Source: Candidatus Palauibacter rhopaloidicola (GTDB taxonomy: Bacteria; Gemmatimonadota; Gemmatimonadetes; Palauibacterales; Palauibacteraceae). From it: a stretch of DNA of 64,000 nucleotides. Below, piece by piece: positions 46,622-56,020 of the stretch (position 1 is its first letter; each line of letters opens with the position of its first letter). Where the stretch lies: NCBI GenBank assembly GCA_026914155.1, contig JAPPGH010000062.1, forward strand, positions 27,258-91,257, given 5' to 3'. The translations under genes were made by a program, and so were the position numbers. The notes below the pieces were generated by a model that was not told the origin of the DNA, did not search any database, and saw only the letters and a list, made by a program, of their open reading frames with translations.

Positions 46622-47971
46622 CTAGGACGAAACCCCGACGACTCGGCCCGTTTCAGTCACCCTCTCCCAAAACCGGAGATGCGCCCGATGCCCCCGCCCC
46701 GTCACGTCTGGGCGCCCGACCGGTTGGTCGGCCACCGGGATGTGGTTCTCCAGCGTGGCTCGGATGTGGTCGCGGCTCACCACGATCAGTCCGGATCGGT
46801 GGCGGGAGATCATGACGCAGAGGCGGCCGGTCTCGAGGTCGAACGATGAAGGCGCCGTGACGCCCGACAGCGGGTGGACGACGATCATGAGTTTGCGCTC
46901 CAGGCCCTGCCACCGCTCGGGCGTGTCGACGACCACCTCGTCCCGCAGAGCGGGAGGGAGAGCCTGGCCGATGGCGGTGTTCATCACGCGGTGCGTCGCG
47001 GCCAGTCCGATGTCGCGGGGATGAAGCGGCCGTTCCTCGCCGTCGTCGTCAGCCACGACGCGGGCGCCTCGCTCCAGCACGCGCGCGGCGGTCTCGGCGG
47101 CCAGGACCGCGATCTCTTCGTCGAGTTCCAGCGGGGGCCCCTCGGCCGGTGTCGGTGTCGTGACGGCCACCATGGATCCGGAGGCGAAGAGGTCGAGGGC
47201 GGGGTCCACGCGGGAGTGCCAACCTTCGGCGGGCGGGATCCGGACGTAGCGCTCGCCCGGGCCCGCCCACGACGCGAACTCGAAATCGTAGAACGGACGG
47301 ACGAGTTCGACGGAGTCGTGGGGGAGTCGCCGGCACGCCGGCAATTCCAGCGTCAGCCGCGGGAGGTCCGGGTCGGCGAAGATGACCTCTGGCGCCGGAT
47401 GATGCGGCGCGCGGGGCGACGTTTCCCACCGCTGCGCGGGGATCGGGACGACGGGCGGAATCTGTCCAGGGTCTCCGATGAGCACGAAGCTCGGCGCCAC
47501 CTTCGCGCAGAGCATGAAGTCCGCCCACGCCATCTGCCACGCCTCGTCGACGAACAGGATGTCGAACGGGTCCTCGAGTCCCGTCAGCGTCCACTTCGCG
47601 ACCGTCGCGACGACGACGCATGGCCCCCACGGGAGGGCGTTCTTGTTGCTCGTCCAGGACACGGTGTCGCCGAGTTCCGCACGGCTTCGGCCGGACGCCG
47701 CGAACCGGATGACGTTCACCTGGGGATAATCGCGGCTCAGTCTGCGGCAGATGTCGTCGGCCTGGCTGTTGGTCTGCGCGCCCACGGCGACGCGCAGCCG
47801 CTTCCCGCGCGCGTGCGCCACGCCGCGCAGGAGGAGGAACGTCTTCCCGGATCCGGGGGGCGCCCGGACCACGACGAGCCCCTGGGCCCCGTCGATGGCA
47901 TCGGCGAGTTGCCTCTCGACGAGCGACGACTGCTCCTGGATCCGCGCCTTGCTCAGCGGTTCATCCTTCAT
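46622..47971 (-). CDS. Superfamily 1 helicase, third gene of a helicase-nuclease operon
   Basis: ATG at 47971 lies inside the end of the upstream gene (11-base overlap), so it is translated with it. The 449-residue protein is a small AAA_11/AAA_12-type SF1 helicase: Walker A VVVRAPPGSGKTFLL, Walker B FDILFVDEAWQM, motif III VLIGDPGQIPPVVP, and a C-terminal half with DTPERWQGLERKLMIVVHPLSG and CVMISRHRSGLIVVSRD (motifs V and VI). No nuclease or DNA-binding extension is attached; those seem to be supplied by the other two genes. Chromosome-like GC content distinguishes this operon from several neighbours. Confidence 0.88.
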   Translation of the reverse strand: MKDEPLSKARIQEQSSLVERQLADAIDGAQGLVVVRAPPGSGKTFLLLRGVAHARGKRLRVAVGAQTNSQADDICRRLSRDYPQVNVIRFAASGRSRAELGDTVSWTSNKNALPWGPCVVVATVAKWTLTGLEDPFDILFVDEAWQMAWADFMLCAKVAPSFVLIGDPGQIPPVVPIPAQRWETSPRAPHHPAPEVIFADPDLPRLTLELPACRRLPHDSVELVRPFYDFEFASWAGPGERYVRIPPAEGWHSRVDPALDLFASGSMVAVTTPTPAEGPPLELDEEIAVLAAETAARVLERGARVVADDDGEERPLHPRDIGLAATHRVMNTAIGQALPPALRDEVVVDTPERWQGLERKLMIVVHPLSGVTAPSSFDLETGRLCVMISRHRSGLIVVSRDHIRATLENHIPVADQPVGRPDVTGRGHRAHLRFWERVTETGRVVGVSS

Positions 47972-49418
47972 CGTCGTCCGGGCGCGCGTGCGTGAGCCAG
48001 CTGCCGGGCTCATCGTCGGACCAGATGAGCTGGCTCTTGCGGCGGCTGAGTTGGTGGTTCGAACTCTCGACGAACCCGACCTCGCTGCCGACCGGCCTCG
48101 TCACATGCCCGCTGACTTCAACTTCGAACGTGCGGCGGCCATCGGATTCGGTCCGTACCGCGAGGATCGTGCCTCGCCGCTCGGGGGAGCCGATGATGCT
48201 CACCCAGCTTCCCTGCCTGAGCCGGAGCGGTCCCCGGTTCTCGTCCCGCACGATCCACGCCGTGCGCATCCAGCGCCCCGTGCTGCGGTCCTCCACGTCG
48301 GCGATGGTCCCGCGGAACCCGTCGCCGCGCGCGATCGCCTCTTTCTGTAACTCCTCGTCATCGTGCAGCAGTACGGCTTCGGCGAGTGAGGCCGAGGCCA
48401 GGTGCGCCATGTAGCGCGATCCGGCCGCCGCCGCGTCCCGGTCCGTCTCCGGCGATGGCGTGTAGGGCGGGGGATCGTCGCCGGCGGCATGCCCCAGCTC
48501 GGGTTGGGTATGTCCGTGCCACTGCTCTTCCAGCGATTCTCCGTGGAGCCGGGCCACGCCCCGGTTCGTGCGCCGCCCGTCCGCGCGCAGATGCGATATC
48601 GCCTGCACCGTGAGCCGGTATCGGCGCCGCAGTTCCTCCTCCAGGACGCCGGCGATCTCGGCGGCTCTCGCGTCTTCCCGGCTCGCGTCCCCGTCGTTCC
48701 GGGCGGCATGCCAATCGTCGAGCGGCTTCTCGATCCGGGTTCGCTCGAAGACGGGGTCCAGCGCCGTGGAGACCGCCAGCCCCTCGGCCTCGTGGGCCGC
48801 CGCGAAGCGCTCGCCGGGCGCAAGGTCCGGGTCGAGCCACGCGAGGAGGAATCCCAGGTGTTCGAGCCTCGTGGACTGCGCGGGGAACGTGTACGACGTG
48901 CGCAGCGCGTCGGTGGCCGTCACCACGTGCTGCTGCCCCGGCCGCTGCGCCTCCCGGAAGAGCCAGCCCGCCACCCGTCCCAGCGGCTTCAGGGTCGTTC
49001 GGGCCTCGGGTCCCCAACTCGTCAACGCGTAGGCATAGGCGAGGTGATGGAGCATGTCGGCGTGACTTCCGTTCGGGAGCCACACCTGCCGCAGCGGCCG
49101 AAGCTCTTCCGCTTCAGCGGGCGGAACTTCGGCGAAGCCGGGCGTCCGCAGGTGCCGCAGGAACACGGGCGCGAAGCTGGAGCACATGCCGGCAACCAGG
49201 TCGCGGTTCCGGCCCTCCGGGACGGTGAGAACCTCGGGATCCACACCGGGATGCCCAAAGGCGATGCCCCACGGACGCGACTCTCCCCCCATGCGCACGA
49301 ACGCGACGATCAGGAGATCCTCGTCCTCCGCGACATGCAGTTGCCGGGTCGTGCCGCGCGGAAGTGGCCGCCCCTCCCCGAACGCGATGAGCCGACGCAC
49401 GACATCGCGCTCCCTCAC
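47961..49418 (-). CDS. Unknown protein, middle gene of the helicase-nuclease operon
   Basis: A GTG start overlaps the upstream nuclease stop (GTGA), and its own end overlaps the helicase start, so the three proteins are made together. The 485-residue protein has an N-terminal alpha/beta part (LLIVAFVRMGGESRPWGIAFG), a middle helical part (MLHHLAYAYALTSWGPEAR), a variable acidic region, and a C-terminal small beta-barrel-like part (LRQGSWVSIIGSPERRGTILAV, then TFEVEVSGHV). The last resembles an SH3/OB-like nucleic-acid-binding barrel, but this is by eye. No catalytic motif is recognised. It may be the scaffold or DNA-recognition subunit. Confidence 0.75.
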   Translation of the reverse strand: MRERDVVRRLIAFGEGRPLPRGTTRQLHVAEDEDLLIVAFVRMGGESRPWGIAFGHPGVDPEVLTVPEGRNRDLVAGMCSSFAPVFLRHLRTPGFAEVPPAEAEELRPLRQVWLPNGSHADMLHHLAYAYALTSWGPEARTTLKPLGRVAGWLFREAQRPGQQHVVTATDALRTSYTFPAQSTRLEHLGFLLAWLDPDLAPGERFAAAHEAEGLAVSTALDPVFERTRIEKPLDDWHAARNDGDASREDARAAEIAGVLEEELRRRYRLTVQAISHLRADGRRTNRGVARLHGESLEEQWHGHTQPELGHAAGDDPPPYTPSPETDRDAAAAGSRYMAHLASASLAEAVLLHDDEELQKEAIARGDGFRGTIADVEDRSTGRWMRTAWIVRDENRGPLRLRQGSWVSIIGSPERRGTILAVRTESDGRRTFEVEVSGHVTRPVGSEVGFVESSNHQLSRRKSQLIWSDDEPGSWLTHARPDDDEG

Positions 49419-50491
49419 GGCCTCGCTGCTCCGGCGCGCTGAAGCCTGCGCAGCAGGTCCCTCTCGCCGGCGCTTCGCGGATCCTCGCCGTTCAGGAGCG
49501 CGACCGCACGTCCGAGGTCCACCTCACCGAGAAAACGGCGCACCTCGTCGCCGAGCACCGCGGGGTTCCCCTCCTCCAGCCCGGAGGCGTGACACTGGTC
49601 CGCCCGGTCGCAGAACCTGAGACAGGCCTCCGAATACTCGGTCTCGGCCCGCATCACGGCCTCCACGGGATCGTCGTCGACCGGCGAGAAGGGCGGCAGT
49701 CCGCAAGCCGCAGCCTCCAGGAGTTCGAAACCCCGCCGCGCCCGCTCCGCCTGGTGGCGGAGGTCCTCCCCCGCGCGCACCGACGGGAAGTTCGAGCCCG
49801 GCTGCGTAAGCACGAGGAACCCCTTCCGCCGCAGCGTGACGCGGTCTCCGCAACCCAGTTCGGCCAGGACGAGTTCGAGCGCGTGGAGGTAGAGACCCGC
49901 CTGCGCGCGGGCGGTCGCCAGCTTGTACGGGTCGGTGTGTCCCCCGCGATCCGCGTACGTCTTGATCTCGCCGACTGTGAGTTCCGGGCGTTCCCGGTCG
50001 TAGCGAACCGCCAGGACATCCAGGATGAGCACGGCCTCGGGCAGCATGACCCCCTTCGGGATCCGAACCGTGGGGCTCGCGATGATCGCCGGACGCGGAC
50101 CGGAGCGGGAATCGGTCAGCCCGGCCAGCGCTCGAATCAGGTGCTTCGTCAGGTCAATGGCCGCCGGAAGGGAAGGGAGCGGCCCGCCGTTCATCCGGAC
50201 GCGCAGGTCGGCGAGCCCCTTCGCCCCTTCCGGGAGCACCCCGTGCCGAATGAGTTCCGGGAGAAGCCGGGCCCCTTCGTCGGCGAGGATCTGCCGCTCG
50301 AAGTTGTTCCCGCGGGTGAGCGCGAACACGGATTGCCCGAAGCTGGGTTGGTATCCGAGACGCCGCGCCACGTCGGCCATGCGGACGTTGTGTACCGCGG
50401 AGAGGGTATTGGCTCGGCACGCCGGGTTCTTCGCCCACTGCTCAAAGCGCGCGCGCGTGTTCCCCCGAGCTGTCCCCGAACCGTCCTCCAA
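49415..50491 (-). CDS. Cas4/RecB-like PD-(D/E)XK nuclease with candidate Fe-S cysteines
   Basis: A TTG start at 50491 is supported by GGGAGGTCGC just upstream. The nuclease core has Asp158 in VLILDVLAV and Glu175-Ile-Lys177 in LTVGEIKTYADRGG, followed by a QAGLYLHAL helix that matches the RecB/Cas4 QxxxY motif. One cysteine near the N-terminus (Cys25) and three near the C-terminus (Cys290, Cys294, Cys300 in CLRFCDRADQC) are placed like the four iron-sulphur ligands of Cas4 and AddB, though the Cx3C spacing is slightly unusual. It leads a fully overlapping three-gene operon with an unknown protein and an SF1 helicase. A fragment of a second copy lies at about 58.1 kb. Confidence 0.87.
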   Translation of the reverse strand: MEDGSGTARGNTRARFEQWAKNPACRANTLSAVHNVRMADVARRLGYQPSFGQSVFALTRGNNFERQILADEGARLLPELIRHGVLPEGAKGLADLRVRMNGGPLPSLPAAIDLTKHLIRALAGLTDSRSGPRPAIIASPTVRIPKGVMLPEAVLILDVLAVRYDRERPELTVGEIKTYADRGGHTDPYKLATARAQAGLYLHALELVLAELGCGDRVTLRRKGFLVLTQPGSNFPSVRAGEDLRHQAERARRGFELLEAAACGLPPFSPVDDDPVEAVMRAETEYSEACLRFCDRADQCHASGLEEGNPAVLGDEVRRFLGEVDLGRAVALLNGEDPRSAGERDLLRRLQRAGAARP

Positions 50492-50739
50492 GCGACCTCC
50501 CTGCCAACCCCGCCGCTGGCTGTGCGCGCCCGATCCTAACCCTCGTGTCAGCGCCGAGCGACCTCAAGGCTCAAACAGCCAGCGCCGCTCACGCCATCGC
50601 CACGCGTAACGAGCCGTGCGCGGCACTGCATCATCCACTCGGATAGGTCTGTCACACCGATACCGAGCCAACGCCGGGGATTCTTGAGCAGGATGTAGCC
50701 CCGTTACCGAACAAACGTGAGGGTGAGATTCGGAATCGC

Positions 50740-53700
50740 CTAAAGGTCAAGGTCTGGATCGAAGCCGAGATTCCTAGCCCAATCGAGGACTCGGTTTAGG
50801 AACTCTCGCTGAGACGGCCGCATCTCGTCCCCCCCTTGAATGCGCTGGTCAAGTTCTTCGAGTTGATCGTAGACAGTCCACTCGACCTGGGGTCGCAAGA
50901 TTACCCATCGACACAATCGACGGACCAAGATGCCCTCGGGCGATGGCGCGGGAGAAACGACACCGGTCGCGTCCTCGACCTCACGTTCGGCTTCTGCCGG
51001 TGCAGTCTCGACCGGAGCGGGGGTCGGTTTCGGGGGCTCCCGGATCTCGGCCGATTCGATCTCGTCCCTCGGACCAAGCAGCGCCTGCATCGTGTCTCGC
51101 GCAGGCTGCCGGCGCACCGCCTTGAGGATTCTCTCAGTCTCTCGTATCGGATTGAGGAGCCACCTCCGTCCAGAAACTCGGTGGACGGGCCAGCCAGCAC
51201 GCTCTATGATATCCTGCCGTTGGTAATCCTCAGGCCTCAATTGCCCCAGATCGTCCATCTTCCAGTCCCCGTCGCACTCTACTGCCAGCTGGCGCCCGTC
51301 AGAATCCTCTACGACCAAATCAATCAGGTAGCGACCGCAGGGAACCTGTGTCGTGACCCTTAGCTGGCGATCTCGCAACCGATCACAAACCGCCTTCTCG
51401 AACTCGCTATCGAATCGATCAGGCCACTCGCCCTCAACGTCCCATTCTTCACCTCGATTATGCACGCTCTTCGCATGCTCCAGGAAGCTTCGAATAGCAC
51501 CGGCCGGGAATTGATGTATTGGCAACGAAACGAAGCAGGTTGCCCTCTCTCTGGCTCTGGTGAATGCGACGTTCAGTCTCTCCTCGTACGACTGGATCGT
51601 CGCGATCGAGCCCGCATGGCTCGATGGACCTTGGCGAAAGGAGTAAAGGATGATGTCGCGCTCATCGCCCTGGAACCCATCTGCCGTCATAGCGATCACT
51701 TGGTGCTGATTGAGCAGTTCCGGATCGTGGCGGAATGCTCGAGCCAAAAGTAGCTGGATCAGTTCTACTTGCGGCCGGAACGGAGAAATGGCGCCGATCG
51801 ACTTACCCTCGGCGTCTCCTGTCTTGATGAGTCGGCGGATTTCTCGTACCACCGCTTCAGCCTCCTGTCGGTTCACCTTGGTGTCTCGATCCTCATCAGC
51901 GTCCTTGAGTTGGCGGACCTCAAGCGGATATCTTGCACGGCCAGTTCTACGACGCGTGAGAATCTGCAGTCGGTTGTCATAGAATCTCTCATTTGACCAC
52001 CGGATGATGGCGGGATCACAGCGAAAATGCTCATCCAGGAACCGACTTGCATTACTGCAAACCTCAGCGAGACCAAGAAGACTGTCCTTGCCGTCAAGAA
52101 AATGAGCTTTGGGATGGCGCTGGATTCCGTATTTCTCCTGGATGAGACGCACGGCGTTTACGGGAAGGAACCGTGATGTAACCGGCTGCAGCTGCTTCTT
52201 GTCACCTACTACGATCATCTTTCGTGCCCTGAACGCCAACGGGAGGGCAGTTGCTTGGCTGCACTGAGAGGCTTCGTCGACAATCAAGTAGTCGAATAGC
52301 CCTGCCTTGGGAGGGAACAACCGCGCCGCATCGTCGATCGTGCATATCCAGCAAGGGAACACGCTCAACACGGCATCGTAATCGATCGAACCCCTCAGAT
52401 TCAACAGGGAATCCCTGAGCCGTTTGCGAGGCAGGAGTTTTCTCAGACTCAGCAGAGGGACCCGCACCGCTGGAATCTGCAATGCGTCATACGCAGCCAG
52501 CTCCCTTCTCCTCCTGATCAGCTCTGAAATCATCCTTCGCCGCTTCTCTTGGCCCGAACGAAGTGCATCCGAAATCTCCTCAATGTCGTCCGGGTCTGCC
52601 GCGAGACTTGATCTTATCAGGCTCGACAGACGATGCGCATCCATCGCCTTCTCGACATGCTTCAGCCAATCAGGTTTCTTCTGGTTCCGCTGAATCGATG
52701 CACGGAGTTGGGTTAGCGTGTTGGGGAGGCGGGACAGTTCGACCTCCTCCAAGTCAAGCAGGCGCCGAAAATAGCGATAGTTGCGTGATAGTCTCTTCAG
52801 CTGTTCGAGCGCCTTCGATGCGTCAGCGGACAGGACTCCCTCCCGAATGCCATCCGCCACAGCCGCAGCCCGTGTCCGCCACGGTTCCCGAAGGCTAAGG
52901 GAGTCAAGCAGGCCACTAGTGACACTCTGGCGGTCGATCCAGCGCCGTGCTTCTTTCAAAGTGTCCAATAGCGAAACTCGCGAATCAGCTGTGGCACATT
53001 GGGGTAGTGTCGCTGTGTCGCCGAAAACACTATCAAAATCATCACGGGGAACAGTATCCAGTTGAATGAGCATCTTCACGGCAGTACTTGCTTGCGACAT
53101 CGCGCTTATAATCCGCTGTCTGCTTCTTGGTCGAGTTGATCTCACGGATTCTAGCGGGACACGCGCGAGCAGGTCGGAACACTGCGCTTCGGCGTTGCTG
53201 TAGCAGTTCAGCCAGCGAAGAGCATCATCGATGTCCGACAATCGATCTCGTTTTGCCCGGAAACCCCATTTTCTCAGGCGATTTCGGGACTGATAGGCCT
53301 CCGGGCTGAGGAACCACCACAAAAGGTTTGTACCTCGCTGCCGTAGCAGCGTAGCATGCTCACGGATCCGATGTTCGTTGGATTCCAGAGTATCCCAATC
53401 GTACTCAGCGCCCCGTAGGGTTGATTGCTCTTCAAGAAAGCCCGTTAGCTTTTGTAAGTCTGCCTGCCAGGTGTCGAGTCGATCTCTTCGTATCGACGAC
53501 AGGGCTTCGAGCCAATCGCGTAACGTGCTCGTTTCCTCGGGCCGCTGGCCAAGATCTCGCAGGTTTCGCTCGATCACAGGGCCGTCGGAAGCGATCCACT
53601 TCCGCAAGCGCGAGATGACGGCAGTCGGCTGACGGTCACCGCGAGCTTCCAAGCGTGCCGCGACCCGCCGGCCCGCCGCGCTGACGGGTGTATCGAGGGA

Positions 53701-55344
53701 ATCCGCACTCCCGATTAGGACGGAGAGTGTTCTCGCGAGCTCCGCCTCCCGGATCCGGGTTGTTTGTGGGCCGTCGGGTCGAAACACCGCCTCGAACGAT
53801 GGCAGCGCCGGGCGAAGAGACTCAAAAAGCTCCGCCCACTCCACGAGGAGTCTCGCGGTTTCCTGCGGTGACTCGTCGACGGGGTCGTCTGCGGGCGACA
53901 GCTGATCGAAATCGCGAATATCTTGATAGCGTGAGAACTCCGGAAACATGTCATGTTCAAGGCGCCGTAGCTCCATGAAGCGGCGAGTGAGTCGCCGGAG
54001 CTGTCGATCATTCTCGAAGAGTGCGGCCTGCCCGCGTTCGATGGACTCGGCGGTGTCCCGATCGGGCGGACGATCCTGGACACCCTCGAGCTGAGTCCGG
54101 AGCTTCTGCAATGATGCTTTATCACCGGAGAGCATCGACAGCGCCACTAACCCGCCGAATCCTCTGAGCATTTTGCTCAGCACCTCCATCGCCTTGCGCT
54201 GGTGGCTCGTCACGAGCACGGAGTGGCCCTCCGTAACGAGATGGCAAACTAGATTGGCGATGGTCTGGGACTTGCCGGTACCGGGAGGTCCTTGAACCGT
54301 TAGGACGTCAACTCGGTCAGCCGTCTGCGCAACTTCACGCTGAGCTCGGTTTGATGGAAACGGGAACCACAACGGATCTCCACCGTCCGAGGTATCCTGA
54401 AACGGGAGGTGAATCGGATCGCAGTCGGGCGCCCCTTCTTTGGGAACATCTCCAACGACCTGAGCAAGAACGCTGTCGCCAACGGGGCTGGACTGTGAAG
54501 CGATTGCCCTGAGGTCGGAGAGTAGAAAAGCGTATGAGCGGGAACCGTTTGTGAGGACCGGCAGCTTCGCGATCAGGGCCGGATCTAGGTCTTTGAGCGA
54601 CGTCGTCCGTCGCAGGAAATCCTTCAGGGAGCAGTCGGGTGGGACCACCTTCGTTGAGGCCAACCGTTCGTAGATCCCGGTAGCCACCTGAATCAACTCC
54701 GGAAGTTTCTCTGGATTAAAGTCCTCATTGTAAAGTAAGGGCAGGAGCTTTTCATTCGCTAATGCGACATCGTCAGGGTCATCCACGAGCTTCCCAAGGA
54801 GAATCGTGTTCAGGTCCGGCGTACTGTTTCTTCGAGTTAGCTGTACCTCACGACGCTTCGGATCATAAGCAACAACATCCATCTCCCAGAGCAGAAGCGG
54901 TCCAGCGATACGGTTGCCGCCCACCCGCACCCCGATGATTGGAAACCCTAGCAGAGTCTCGCGGTTGTGCGGATCACCTCGTTGCCTTCTCACGATACGA
55001 CGCAGTGTTGCCGCAGCTCGCGGGTCGGGGCCGTCCAAGAGTTCGCTGTCCCGCGCCGCAGGATCCCATTCCTCAGTCTCTGCCGCTTCGAGGTCGACCA
55101 GTTCAAGTTCTACATCTGGTTCATCTGAGGTGGCGTCGACAGCGAGCTTGAGGCGAAGTTGTTGTGCTTGAAGAAGTGTCTCCTCACTAAGCGCAAAGCT
55201 CCCCAGGTCTGCCGTGAGGCCATACCTCAAGGCATTGGGAAGATCGTGAAGGTGGACACTCCTGGAAGCAGACTGAGAGCGGAGGAGCTCCTCGTAGAAT
55301 TTCGCAAGCCGCGGCGTCCAAGTCCGCCAATCGAACTCAGTCAT
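50740..55344 (-). CDS. SF1 helicase-nuclease fused protein of a Zorya-like operon
   Basis: ATG at 55344 overlaps the ZorB-like stop (ATGACTGA), which fixes the start and gives 1534 residues. The N-terminal about 330 residues are of unknown fold. Walker A is TVQGPPGTGKSQT (Lys358), followed by about 650 residues of coiled, Arg/Glu-rich insertion; the motor resumes with YLIVDEASQCSQ (Asp1023), GDKKQLQPV, TADGFQGDERD and LNVAFTRARE. This is the AAA_11/AAA_12 (Upf1/DNA2-like) layout. Near 1320-1410 lies an MTES_1575/DUF559/Vsr-like nuclease: YLIDLVVEDSDG, LAVECDGDW (Glu1356), YQRQDIIERAGW. The DUF262-type or Snf2-type effectors of known Zorya systems are not present. It is the likely DNA-degrading effector. 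Confidence 0.9.
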   Translation of the reverse strand: MTEFDWRTWTPRLAKFYEELLRSQSASRSVHLHDLPNALRYGLTADLGSFALSEETLLQAQQLRLKLAVDATSDEPDVELELVDLEAAETEEWDPAARDSELLDGPDPRAAATLRRIVRRQRGDPHNRETLLGFPIIGVRVGGNRIAGPLLLWEMDVVAYDPKRREVQLTRRNSTPDLNTILLGKLVDDPDDVALANEKLLPLLYNEDFNPEKLPELIQVATGIYERLASTKVVPPDCSLKDFLRRTTSLKDLDPALIAKLPVLTNGSRSYAFLLSDLRAIASQSSPVGDSVLAQVVGDVPKEGAPDCDPIHLPFQDTSDGGDPLWFPFPSNRAQREVAQTADRVDVLTVQGPPGTGKSQTIANLVCHLVTEGHSVLVTSHQRKAMEVLSKMLRGFGGLVALSMLSGDKASLQKLRTQLEGVQDRPPDRDTAESIERGQAALFENDRQLRRLTRRFMELRRLEHDMFPEFSRYQDIRDFDQLSPADDPVDESPQETARLLVEWAELFESLRPALPSFEAVFRPDGPQTTRIREAELARTLSVLIGSADSLDTPVSAAGRRVAARLEARGDRQPTAVISRLRKWIASDGPVIERNLRDLGQRPEETSTLRDWLEALSSIRRDRLDTWQADLQKLTGFLEEQSTLRGAEYDWDTLESNEHRIREHATLLRQRGTNLLWWFLSPEAYQSRNRLRKWGFRAKRDRLSDIDDALRWLNCYSNAEAQCSDLLARVPLESVRSTRPRSRQRIISAMSQASTAVKMLIQLDTVPRDDFDSVFGDTATLPQCATADSRVSLLDTLKEARRWIDRQSVTSGLLDSLSLREPWRTRAAAVADGIREGVLSADASKALEQLKRLSRNYRYFRRLLDLEEVELSRLPNTLTQLRASIQRNQKKPDWLKHVEKAMDAHRLSSLIRSSLAADPDDIEEISDALRSGQEKRRRMISELIRRRRELAAYDALQIPAVRVPLLSLRKLLPRKRLRDSLLNLRGSIDYDAVLSVFPCWICTIDDAARLFPPKAGLFDYLIVDEASQCSQATALPLAFRARKMIVVGDKKQLQPVTSRFLPVNAVRLIQEKYGIQRHPKAHFLDGKDSLLGLAEVCSNASRFLDEHFRCDPAIIRWSNERFYDNRLQILTRRRTGRARYPLEVRQLKDADEDRDTKVNRQEAEAVVREIRRLIKTGDAEGKSIGAISPFRPQVELIQLLLARAFRHDPELLNQHQVIAMTADGFQGDERDIILYSFRQGPSSHAGSIATIQSYEERLNVAFTRARERATCFVSLPIHQFPAGAIRSFLEHAKSVHNRGEEWDVEGEWPDRFDSEFEKAVCDRLRDRQLRVTTQVPCGRYLIDLVVEDSDGRQLAVECDGDWKMDDLGQLRPEDYQRQDIIERAGWPVHRVSGRRWLLNPIRETERILKAVRRQPARDTMQALLGPRDEIESAEIREPPKPTPAPVETAPAEAEREVEDATGVVSPAPSPEGILVRRLCRWVILRPQVEWTVYDQLEELDQRIQGGDEMRPSQREFLNRVLDWARNLGFDPDLDL

Positions 55345-56020
55345 CTGAATTCCCATCGAAGATCCCCTGCTGCGAATACCGGAGGACAATTTCTATGCGA
55401 CGGTCACTAGATAACGCAGTCACGGTTGTATCAGCGGGGTTAGATAGAGGATGGTGTTCCCCTCTCCCGACAGAACTGAGCTGCGCGGCGTCGAAGAACT
55501 CTGACGAAGAAAAGAGACGGACAACCTCCGTCGCTCGTTGGGCCGAAAGTTGCCAGTTGTCCTCGATCCCGGCCTGTCGGCAAACGATCCCCGTGGGGTT
55601 CTGTCGATCGGTGTGTCCCTCCACTTGGATTGACTCGAAGAACGACTGGTTGCGGCCGAGCGTGGTCCCAAGCGCCATGAGAAGCTCCCGTCCCGTCGGC
55701 CTAAGGTTATCACGACATTCCTCGAAGACCAGCTCTCCCGTAACTCTTATCCGCTGACTGAGATCGTCGACACTGACGACTTCGATGGTGATTCCGTCCC
55801 GCCCAACAGCTTCCGCATGAATCTGCATCTCAACTCGTTCTTTGCGGCGGTCGATCTCTTCCTGGACAAAGATCTGTTCGTAGTTCAGGAACTGGGCAAG
55901 TACGAATAGTATGAGGACGAGGAGCATGGATAACACTACGTCGCTAAGTGTCGCCCAACGTCGCACGCCCTCATTGCGATAGTCGTCCGCACTTGGAGCC
56001 AATCGCATTGGCATCATCAT
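55337..56020 (-). CDS. zorB: ZorB-like MotB/OmpA-domain stator protein
   Basis: The 227-residue protein has one transmembrane helix near the N-terminus (LSDVVLSMLLVLILFVLAQFL). It contains Asp27, the position of the proton-carrying aspartate of MotB and ZorB. The periplasmic C-terminal half is an OmpA-like peptidoglycan-binding domain: IQVEGHTDRQNP, NWQLSAQRATEVVRLF and ALSSDRRIEIVLRY, with the diagnostic Asp and Arg. Its ATG overlaps the ZorA-like stop (ATGA), and the helicase gene starts within its own end, so all three are translationally coupled. The protein should plug a five-to-two ZorA-ZorB motor to the cell wall. Confidence 0.92.
   Translation of the reverse strand: MMMPMRLAPSADDYRNEGVRRWATLSDVVLSMLLVLILFVLAQFLNYEQIFVQEEIDRRKERVEMQIHAEAVGRDGITIEVVSVDDLSQRIRVTGELVFEECRDNLRPTGRELLMALGTTLGRNQSFFESIQVEGHTDRQNPTGIVCRQAGIEDNWQLSAQRATEVVRLFSSSEFFDAAQLSSVGRGEHHPLSNPADTTVTALSSDRRIEIVLRYSQQGIFDGNSDD

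Noticed and set aside
45780..46625. 281-codon plus-strand frame opposite the DUF262 gene
   Set aside because: DUF262 D-G-Q-Q-R and HNH motifs on the minus strand explain the sequence.
49415..50491. Cas4-like nuclease as evidence for a CRISPR adaptation module
   Set aside because: No cas1, cas2, effector genes or repeat array occur in the window; the helicase operon context explains it better.
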